A stretch of 20,552 nt of DNA from CAYQUC01 sp048061315 (GTDB taxonomy: Bacteria > Pseudomonadota > Gammaproteobacteria > UBA6429 > Thiohalophilaceae), in assembly GCA_048061315.1 (NCBI GenBank), contig JBGMRJ010000049.1, positions 1-20,552 on the forward strand. Direction: 5' to 3'. Made by a program: the position numbers and the translations under genes. Under the pieces are notes generated by a model that ran no database searches, was not told where the DNA came from, and worked only from the letters and a program-made list of their open reading frames with translations. Of the stretch, positions 14,134 through 20,552 are shown piece after piece (positions within the stretch are counted from its first letter, which is position 1; each line of letters opens with the position of its first letter).

Positions 14134-15903
14134 TTATTTCCTTGCAAGTAATTGTTTTAACTCACTTTTTTCACTATCGCTCAACGAACCTTGTTTTGAC
14201 TGGTTGAGTAACTGCTCAGTCCGAGTTTCCGTTATGTTTCGTTTTAGTAATTCCAGTGCACCAGTAAATTCGGCATCTAGTGCATCATCATCTACTAATA
14301 TAGTTTGAGTTGCGAGTTTTTGCAAATGTAACACTGAATTAGTATCCCGATATCGTTCAATTATTGCACTGGTATTGATCTCGGGTTTGCCCTGAATCAG
14401 CTTAATTAAGCTCAGTAATAAGTCGGCACCGGGCAAGGTTAATTCTGATAGTGATGTGATGTCTTCCGCTAGCACGGCCAGTTTGGGTTTGGATAGCAAC
14501 AAGGTAATTAATGTTCTAATCGGTGATAACGGCAGGTGTTTGTTGCTAGTGGCTGCTGTCCGCCGTGGCATGGACTGCTGATGACCGGATTCTGGCTTGG
14601 TATTGAGATGGATGTCATTCACATCGAGTCCGGACAGTTCGGCGAGGTGTTTGAGCATCATTTGTCGATAAACGCCGTTTGGTAACTGGGCAATATACGG
14701 TTTAGCGTGTTGCACTAATCGGGCTCGACCATCCAGGGTTTTTAAATCCAATGATTTGGACAGGCTGTTAAAGAAATATTGTGAAAAGGGTAATGCTGCC
14801 GCGATACTGGCCTCAAATGCGTCTTTGCCATTATTTCTGATTTCGGTGTCTGGATCCTGGCCATCGGCTAAAAACATAAACCGCAGCTCAAACCCTTCGC
14901 GCATCACTGGTAGGGCATTTTCAAGTGCACGCCATGCTGCTTCCCGACCGGCTCGATCACCATCAAAGCAAAATATAACCTGTTCGCAGAGTCGGAATAA
15001 TTTGCTCAAATGCTCATTAGTCGTAGCTGTGCCGAGTGTTGCCACGGCATAGCGAATGCCGAATTGCGCCACCGATACCACATCCATATAACCTTCAACG
15101 ACCAGGACACGCTCAATATGGCGTAATGATTGCCGAGCTTCATATAGACCATACAATTCCTGACCTTTATGAAAAAGAGGCGTTTCAGGAGAATTGAGGT
15201 ATTTAGCACCACCTTCATCGCTATTGATGACACGACCGCCAAAACCAATACAGCGACCGCGTTGATCATTAATCGGGAACATGATTCGGCCCCTGAAACG
15301 GTCATAGGTATTGCCGTTGTCTTTTTTAATGAGCATGCCGCTGTCAATTTGCTGTGCTTCACTAAAACCGTTACTAGTTAATACCTTGTTAAGATCATTC
15401 CAGGCATCGGGTGAAAAACCAATTCCGAACTCAGCCGCGATTTCACCGCTAAGCCCACGATTTTTAAGGTAATCTATGGCTATTTTAGCGGTTGGGTGTT
15501 GCCGTAGTTGCTGCAAGTAATACTGTTTGGCCGCTTCCATTAAATCATACAGATCGTGTTTTTGACGAATTTGGGCGGTGGTTTGTTCGGAGTGCTGTGA
15601 TGATTCACGGGGCACATCCAGTCCAACCTGGTGTGCCAGCTCTTCGATAGCTTCAGGAAAGCTTAAGTGCTCATACTCCATTAAAAAGCTAATGGCAGTA
15701 CCATGAGCTCCACAACCAAAGCAGTGATAGAACTGTTTTACACTGCTCACCGTAAATGACGGGGTATTTTCACCGTGAAACGGGCAGCAGGCCTTATATT
15801 CTTTTCCGGCTTTTTTTAATGGCACCTTGGCATCAATAACCTCAACCACATCGACGCGATTCATTAAGTCATCAATAAAATTTTGTGGAATACGTCCGGC
15901 CAT
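14134..15903 (-). CDS. dnaG: DNA primase DnaG
   Basis: This 589-residue protein makes RNA primers at the replication fork. The N-terminal CHC2 zinc finger has Cys40, His43, Cys61 and Cys64 (CCPFHGENTPSF, FYHCFGCGAHG). The RNA polymerase core contains YDRFRGRIMFPIND and FGGRV, followed by the Toprim motifs VVEGYMDVV and FCFDGDRAGREAA, whose acidic residues bind catalytic metals. The last roughly 150 residues form the helical DnaB-binding domain (SLSDSEKSELKQLLARK at the end). The length is normal. Here it is followed by rpoD but preceded by a glutamine amidotransferase gene; rpsU, the usual first gene of this operon, is absent. The 57-base upstream gap shows no clear promoter. Confidence 0.98.
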   Translation of the reverse strand: MAGRIPQNFIDDLMNRVDVVEVIDAKVPLKKAGKEYKACCPFHGENTPSFTVSSVKQFYHCFGCGAHGTAISFLMEYEHLSFPEAIEELAHQVGLDVPRESSQHSEQTTAQIRQKHDLYDLMEAAKQYYLQQLRQHPTAKIAIDYLKNRGLSGEIAAEFGIGFSPDAWNDLNKVLTSNGFSEAQQIDSGMLIKKDNGNTYDRFRGRIMFPINDQRGRCIGFGGRVINSDEGGAKYLNSPETPLFHKGQELYGLYEARQSLRHIERVLVVEGYMDVVSVAQFGIRYAVATLGTATTNEHLSKLFRLCEQVIFCFDGDRAGREAAWRALENALPVMREGFELRFMFLADGQDPDTEIRNNGKDAFEASIAAALPFSQYFFNSLSKSLDLKTLDGRARLVQHAKPYIAQLPNGVYRQMMLKHLAELSGLDVNDIHLNTKPESGHQQSMPRRTAATSNKHLPLSPIRTLITLLLSKPKLAVLAEDITSLSELTLPGADLLLSLIKLIQGKPEINTSAIIERYRDTNSVLHLQKLATQTILVDDDALDAEFTGALELLKRNITETRTEQLLNQSKQGSLSDSEKSELKQLLARK

Positions 15904-15960
15904 AGTGTGATTTTAAACTGCTGCGGTGTTTGGATCAGTAATTATTATTCGAATATCGAT

Positions 15961-16543
15961 TTAAACGCCATTAAAAAAATTCAGAATCCACCGGGCAACC
16001 TCAATATGCTGGGTTTCAGTGCTCAGAGAATCAAGTGCATCATTATAAAGTTCATCGCCGTAGAGTGCCTTACGCAGTAGCATCCGATCTTTAAGATAAT
16101 CGACTGAAAATTCCGGGTGCCCTTGAAACGTTAGAATTTTTCGCCCGATTCGGAATCCTGAATAAGGGCAAAATACATTATCAGCAAAACAAACTGCACC
16201 ATCGGGTAACTGCACCACTTGATCCTGATGGCTGACTAATAAAGAAAACTGCTTCATGGGGGGATGCATCCAGGAATTGNNNNNNNNNNNNNNNNNNNNN
16301 NNNNNNNNNNNNNNNNNNNNNNNNNNNNNNNNNNNNNNNNNNNNNNNNNNNNNNNNNNNNNNNNNNNNNNNNNNNNNNNTCATTAATGGAATCCGGGTAG
16401 CGTTTATCGATAACCTGATAAGTTGTAAAATTAATATCACAATCAACTTGATGAAGCAATCGTTGGAACATGTCACTGTAAGTGCCAAATTGTTGTTCAA
16501 CTTCGACATCATGTCGATCGGCTTGTAATATCCCAATGTGCAT
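15961..16543 (-). CDS. Class I glutamine amidotransferase-like protein, interrupted by an assembly gap
   Basis: Two pieces flank the N run. The N-terminal piece (from ATG 16543) begins HIGILQADRHDVEVEQQFGT and includes YSDMFQRLLHQ. The C-terminal piece reads SWMHPPMKQFSLLVSHQDQV, then LPDGAVCFADNVFCPYSGFR, with TFQGHPEFS holding the catalytic His and Glu. The order and motifs match GMP-synthase-like stand-alone GATases, a group that includes plant gamma-glutamyl peptidases. The nucleophilic Cys should fall in the gap and cannot be checked. The frame differs between the two pieces because 100 N is a placeholder length. It starts four bases after the alcohol dehydrogenase stop, so it belongs to that operon. 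A role in releasing glutamate from a gamma-glutamyl intermediate is inferred. Confidence 0.7.
16280..16379. other. Assembly gap of 100 N
   Basis: Exactly 100 undetermined bases. The round number is a standard scaffold placeholder, so true length and content are unknown. It lies inside the amidotransferase gene and removes its expected nucleophile region. Confidence 0.99.
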
Positions 16544-16547
16544 TTGT

Positions 16548-17726
16548 TTATAGCTTACCGTTAACTGCGTTAGTGAAAATTTCAGAATACTGTTCAGGGG
16601 TAAATAGAATCGGGTTAGTCATCGAGGCGGCATCCTGATAGGCTAATTTTCCGATGAGCTCACTTTTATCGGCCGTGATGTTAAGCGATTCCAGTGTGTG
16701 CGGAATTCGCAATACGGATCGAAATTCAAGTACCCACTGCAAAAAACCGTCAAACGAATAATTGTTTAAATCAAGGCACTGACACACATGTGATAATTTC
16801 TTTTTAATAGCCGATTTGTTGGCAACTAAAACATACGGTAATAAAATGGCATTGAGCAAACCATGATGCTTATCGTATAACGCACCGAGCGGGTGAGCCA
16901 ATGCATGAACAGCCCCCAGCCCTTTTTGAAAAGCCGTTGCGCCCATGGTTGAGGCCACCATCATGTGGCTGCGCGCGACCAGATCCCCTCCTTGATTAAA
17001 CGCCAGTGGTAACCAGTGTTTTATTAAGCGCATGCCTTCAATGGCAATGCCATCAGCAAGTGGATGGTAAAACGGAGAACAGTAGGCTTCCAGATTATGC
17101 ACAAAGGCATCAATGCCGGTTGCTGCGGTAATGTCGGCAGGCAAGCCAGTGGTGAGTGTCGGATCAGCAATAACGAGTTTCGGCATCATATCCGGATGAA
17201 AAATAATTTTTTTTGCGTGAGCTTGTTCATCAACAATAACCGAGGCACGTCCCACTTCCGAGCCTGTTCCTGCGGTAGTGGGTATTGCAATAACCGGTGC
17301 CATGCCAGCCGGATCTACTGCTTTCCAATTGTCATCCACATCTTCAAATTCCCAAAGCGTTTTTGTTTGCCCCGACATTAATGCAATGGCTTTTCCGGCA
17401 TCGAGCGCACTGCCACCGCCAACAGCAATAACAGCATCATGCTGACCGCTCTTAAACGCATCAATACCCGCTTTAATATTAAAGCCGGTAGGATTGGATT
17501 TAACCTTACTGAATATCGCAGCAGTTGTATTGTTATCGTTACAACTCTGTAATAATTCCTGCACAAAAATATTTTCAGCCAAACCGTGATCGGTAACCAG
17601 TAATGGTTTTTTTATGTTGAGCTCATTGCAGCTTGCGCCTAATTCAAAACTACGACGATTACCAAATTTGATATTGGTCGGGTAATTCCAGTTACCATAG
17701 AGTTGCTCGGGATCTTTAATGTCCAT
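16548..17726 (-). CDS. Iron-type (group III) alcohol dehydrogenase
   Basis: This 392-residue NAD(P)-dependent dehydrogenase is of the iron-containing family. The nucleotide-binding GGGSALDAGKA (about 102-112) and PTTAGTGSEVGRASV motifs are clear. Metal ligands appear in ATGIDAFVHNLEAY (Asp and His) and GLGAVHALAHPLGALYDKHHG (two further His). It interconverts an alcohol and an aldehyde; the exact substrate cannot be read from sequence. It lies 14 bases after the aldehyde dehydrogenase gene and four bases before the amidotransferase gene, so the four genes from 20552 down to 15961 are probably co-transcribed. No strong ribosome site precedes the ATG. Confidence 0.93.
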   Translation of the reverse strand: MDIKDPEQLYGNWNYPTNIKFGNRRSFELGASCNELNIKKPLLVTDHGLAENIFVQELLQSCNDNNTTAAIFSKVKSNPTGFNIKAGIDAFKSGQHDAVIAVGGGSALDAGKAIALMSGQTKTLWEFEDVDDNWKAVDPAGMAPVIAIPTTAGTGSEVGRASVIVDEQAHAKKIIFHPDMMPKLVIADPTLTTGLPADITAATGIDAFVHNLEAYCSPFYHPLADGIAIEGMRLIKHWLPLAFNQGGDLVARSHMMVASTMGATAFQKGLGAVHALAHPLGALYDKHHGLLNAILLPYVLVANKSAIKKKLSHVCQCLDLNNYSFDGFLQWVLEFRSVLRIPHTLESLNITADKSELIGKLAYQDAASMTNPILFTPEQYSEIFTNAVNGKL

Positions 17727-17740
17727 ATTATTTAGTCCAT

Positions 17741-19144
17741 TTATAAAAATTGAAAGTGATGCGATTTTGGTCGCGTAAGTTGATGATAGGCTAACACGGA
17801 TAGGCTGCAGCCTCGACCAGATTCTTTAATTCCAACCCATGCCAAGGCAGGATCCAGATAATCACAACGATTCAAAAAAACAGTTCCCGTTTGTAATTTA
17901 TTTGCAATGTTCATAATGTCATTTTTTGAATGAGACCAGATAGAAGCCGTTAATCCGTAATGGCTGTCATTCATTAAATCAATAGCCTGTTGATCATTTT
18001 TAACTTTCATAATGCCAACAATAGGTGCAAATGATTCCGTTGTCATGATAGACATGGAATGATCAACATTGATTACCACCTGGGGGGGCATATAATTTTC
18101 AGGTAAATTTTTGGTATTAAAACAATCATCCGCTATGCACAAGCTTGCACCACTTTGTGTTGCTTGTGTTAATTGTTCACGAGCCTTATTAGCAGCTTTT
18201 AAATTAATTACGGGCCCTAAGCTTGTTTCTTTTAGAGTGGGATTATCTAATTTGTAATGTTTAACTTGCGCAATAAACTGTTCGACGAATTTATCATAGA
18301 TATTTTGGTGAACATAAATACGTTCTACCGCACAACAGGATTGACCTGAATTAAAATAGGCTCCATCAACAATATTATCAATAACAGAATTAAAATTTTT
18401 AGAATCGGGTTCAAGGTCTGCACGAACATAGGCAGGATCATTACCACCGAGTTCAAGAGACAGCGGTTTAAAAAGGCCAGCGACACTATTTTCGATAATA
18501 GCGCCACTGGAGACAGAACCGGTAAACGAAATAAAATTAATATCAGGGTGTTTTAATATTGTCGTTGTTATCTCATGATCACAATGGCAATACTGAAAAA
18601 CGCCTTCAGGGAAACCCGCTTTCTTGAATGCGTGTGCAAAACGTTCGGCACATAATAAGGTTTGAGCGGAATGCTTTAACAAAACCGTATTACCCGCCAT
18701 TAACGCAGGTATAATAGAGTTTATAGCAGTAAGGTAGGGATAATTCCAGGGAGCAATAATAAAGACAATACCTAAGGGAACACGTTTAATAAATCGATTG
18801 TTATTTTCATTATTTTCTATAGTGATATCAAATAAGGCTTGTTGTGCATTATCAATCATATACCGGGCACGCTCTTCGACACCACGCAGCTCACCAGCAC
18901 AATATTGAATTGGTCGTCCCATTTGTTGGGTAATTTCCATAGCGATATCATCGGTTTTTGACAGTAGCGCATCGATAGCTTTGTGGCATAACACCGCTTT
19001 TTCAGTAATCGCTATTTGCGACCATGATTGTTGAGCGTGACGGGATTTATTAATAATCTTCGAAAGTTCTTTTTCAGAGACTACCGGGCGTTCGGCAACG
19101 ATACTGTTGTCGATAGGAGATATGCTGGTTATTAATTTAGTCAT
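17741..19144 (-). CDS. NAD(P)-dependent aldehyde dehydrogenase
   Basis: This protein of about 467 residues belongs to the ALDH superfamily. Visible motifs are IIAPWNYPYLTAINSIIPAL (cofactor side), FTGSVSSGAIIE (Rossmann turn), SLELGGNDPAYV with the catalytic Glu, and FNSGQSCCAVERIYV with the nucleophilic Cys in a Cys-Cys pair. ESFAPIVGIMKV and the C-terminal WVGIKESGRG complete the family pattern. I chose ATG 19144, giving TKLITSISPIDNS; a TTG eleven codons earlier is possible. It starts about 39 bases after the glutamine-synthetase-like gene. It oxidises an aldehyde to an acid, possibly the product of the neighbouring alcohol dehydrogenase. Confidence 0.94.
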   Translation of the reverse strand: MTKLITSISPIDNSIVAERPVVSEKELSKIINKSRHAQQSWSQIAITEKAVLCHKAIDALLSKTDDIAMEITQQMGRPIQYCAGELRGVEERARYMIDNAQQALFDITIENNENNNRFIKRVPLGIVFIIAPWNYPYLTAINSIIPALMAGNTVLLKHSAQTLLCAERFAHAFKKAGFPEGVFQYCHCDHEITTTILKHPDINFISFTGSVSSGAIIENSVAGLFKPLSLELGGNDPAYVRADLEPDSKNFNSVIDNIVDGAYFNSGQSCCAVERIYVHQNIYDKFVEQFIAQVKHYKLDNPTLKETSLGPVINLKAANKAREQLTQATQSGASLCIADDCFNTKNLPENYMPPQVVINVDHSMSIMTTESFAPIVGIMKVKNDQQAIDLMNDSHYGLTASIWSHSKNDIMNIANKLQTGTVFLNRCDYLDPALAWVGIKESGRGCSLSVLAYHQLTRPKSHHFQFL

Positions 19145-19183
19145 GGTTGTTGTTTGTTGTAATTCTTGGCGCTTCAAAAAAAA

Positions 19184-20552
19184 TCAAATAATTTCAAAAT
19201 ACCGTTCCAACTCCCATTGCGAAACATGTTTATTAAATTCGCGCACTTCCCATTCTCGGCTGGCTGCATAGTGATTAACAAAGGCTTCGCCAAACCAGTT
19301 TTTTGCCATCTCGGATTGCCGTAGCGCTTGTGTTGCGTGCCACAAGGTATCGTGTAATTTTAGTTTTTCAGGTAAATTCGCATCATAGGCATTTCCGCTG
19401 ACTATGGCTTCAATATTGGCCTTGTTTTCAATACCCCACAGACCCGATGCAATCACGGCGGCTAAAATAATATAGGGGTTGGCATCGGCTGCGCCAATTC
19501 GGTATTCCATTCGTTGGGACTTTTCAGTACCGGGTATAATTCGAATTGCACAAGTGCGGTTATCAATACCAACACTGGCGTGGGTTGGTGCCCAAAGATC
19601 AGGCACCAGGCGTTTATAGGAGTTAATGGTAGGGGCTACCATGGCTAATAATTCTGGCAAACACTGTTGGCAGCCGGCAACAAAGTATGACATATCGTTG
19701 CTAACTCCGTGTGCCTTGTTGGGATCAAAAAATATACTTTCGCCTTTCGGATTTTTAAGTGATAAATGGATATGGCCACTTTGCCCGGGATATTTTGCAG
19801 ACCACTTCGCCATGAAGGTCGCCATTTTTTGCTGTTTCTGTAATAAAATTTTGGTAAAGGTTTTAAATAGTGCCGCGCGGTCAGCTGATTTTTCAGCACC
19901 ACTATAGACTAATGCCGCTTCCAAAACACCCGGGCCGGTTTCTTCGTGCAATCCTTCGATAGGAAAATCCATTACTTCAGACAGATTTAAAATACTATGA
20001 TAAACATCAGATTCAACCGTATTACGAATTACCGAATAACCAAAATCACCAGGAGTGATGGGTTGCAAGTTTGTAAAATTTTTATCCTGTATCGTTTGAG
20101 GGGTTTCATTGAAAACAAAAAATTCATATTCAAAACCTGAAAAAACCTCATAACCCGAGTCAATTGCTTTTTGGCATACTCGGCGTAGTAATGCACGGGG
20201 ACAGATTTCTTCAGCTTTATCAGTAAATTCTGCCAGAAAAAATAACATACCTTGTTCAAACGGTATTTCGCGGCAGCTGCTAGGAATAATTCTGACGTTA
20301 GCATCCGGATAACCGGTGTGCCATCCGGTGTAATTACTATTATCGTAAAGTTGATCGTTAGAATCCCAACCAAGCACAACATCACAAAAGCCGAAACCGT
20401 GATCAAGCGCGGAGAAAAACTTGTCTTTAGACATGTATTTACCACGTAATATGCCATCGATATCAAAAACACCAACTTTAATATGGCTTAAATTACGTTG
20501 TTCAATTATTCTTCGTGCTGAGCTAGCGTCTTTTACTTTGAGTGCATCCACA
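19184..20552 (-). CDS. Glutamine-synthetase-family ligase (gamma-glutamyl-amine synthetase type), start at window edge
   Basis: About 455 residues are visible. Metal and glutamate sites of the glutamine synthetase fold are present: FSGFEYEFFVF (two Glu), GQSGHIHLSL (His-x-His) and GIDNRTCAIRIIP (Arg). The N-terminal part has VGVFDIDGILRGKYMSKDKF and GFGFCDVVLGWDSNDQLYD, typical of the PuuA/GlnA-like ligases that join the gamma-carboxyl of glutamate to amines rather than of nitrogen-assimilating GlnA. A GTG at 20551 could be the start, but the frame reaches the window edge, so the true start may lie outside. It leads an operon with ALDH, alcohol dehydrogenase and amidotransferase, consistent with gamma-glutamylated amine catabolism. 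Confidence 0.85.
   Translation of the reverse strand, partial: VDALKVKDASSARRIIEQRNLSHIKVGVFDIDGILRGKYMSKDKFFSALDHGFGFCDVVLGWDSNDQLYDNSNYTGWHTGYPDANVRIIPSSCREIPFEQGMLFFLAEFTDKAEEICPRALLRRVCQKAIDSGYEVFSGFEYEFFVFNETPQTIQDKNFTNLQPITPGDFGYSVIRNTVESDVYHSILNLSEVMDFPIEGLHEETGPGVLEAALVYSGAEKSADRAALFKTFTKILLQKQQKMATFMAKWSAKYPGQSGHIHLSLKNPKGESIFFDPNKAHGVSNDMSYFVAGCQQCLPELLAMVAPTINSYKRLVPDLWAPTHASVGIDNRTCAIRIIPGTEKSQRMEYRIGAADANPYIILAAVIASGLWGIENKANIEAIVSGNAYDANLPEKLKLHDTLWHATQALRQSEMAKNWFGEAFVNHYAASREWEVREFNKHVSQWELERYFEII

Noticed and set aside
19184..20552. Primary nitrogen-assimilating glutamine synthetase glnA
   Set aside because: Operon partners are aldehyde and alcohol dehydrogenases and an amidotransferase, and the N-terminal motifs are of the gamma-glutamyl-amine ligase type; no glnL or glnG nearby.

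Overview
The window looks like chromosomal DNA from an AT-rich gammaproteobacterium. RpoD and DnaG are typical of that class, and the rpoD-side tRNA encodes its own CCA. A run of exactly 100 N (16280-16379) shows that this is a scaffolded draft or metagenome assembly. I cannot name the genus. There are no phage structural genes, insertion sequences, integrases or CRISPR arrays.

Layout. (1) 1-2000: the tail of a TPR protein, a truncated membrane-protein remnant, and a divergent cupin / MarR-type regulator pair. (2) 2058-6580: a four-gene plus-strand operon for NAD metabolism. It encodes an NMN adenylyltransferase-Nudix fusion (nadM), nicotinamide phosphoribosyltransferase (nadV), a soluble SPFH/prohibitin-like protein, and a divergent NAD-kinase-like protein coupled to the SPFH gene by a TAATG overlap. 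(3) 6581-8300: an accessory patch with a HigB/RelE-type toxin-antitoxin pair, its palindrome-rich promoter, and decayed dinD-like and antitoxin-like remnants. (4) 8304-11829: a divergent unit around nrtR. On the minus strand lie a CDKN3-like phosphatase and a fusion of a degenerate isochorismatase/nicotinamidase-fold domain with an APH-like kinase; on the plus strand lies the NAD regulator NrtR. (5) 11883-15903, minus strand: dnaG, rpoD with a terminator, and a CAU-anticodon tRNA best read as tRNA-Ile2; rpsU is not next to dnaG. (6) 15961-20552, minus strand: a glutamine-synthetase-like ligase, an aldehyde dehydrogenase, an iron-type alcohol dehydrogenase and a class I glutamine amidotransferase interrupted by the gap.

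How they may work together. NadV makes NMN from nicotinamide, NadM adenylates it to NAD, and the NAD-kinase-like protein may act on NAD. NrtR is the expected repressor. The 7-bp element GCCACTA/TAGTGGC occurs as a perfect inverted repeat both at the nrtR divergent promoter and upstream of nadM, which links regions 2 and 4 into one probable regulon and brings in the phosphatase/kinase pair. The three intergenic leaders of the NAD operon also share an RNA-like layout: a hairpin with an AUAGA loop, then a CAAC-containing linker, then a hairpin that encloses the Shine-Dalgarno sequence. This repeated leader, and the phosphatase plus pseudo-isochorismatase/kinase pair under a likely NrtR operator, are the best candidates for something undescribed. 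Region 6 fits a gamma-glutamylation route for an amino alcohol (ligate, oxidise twice, release), but the substrate is inferred.
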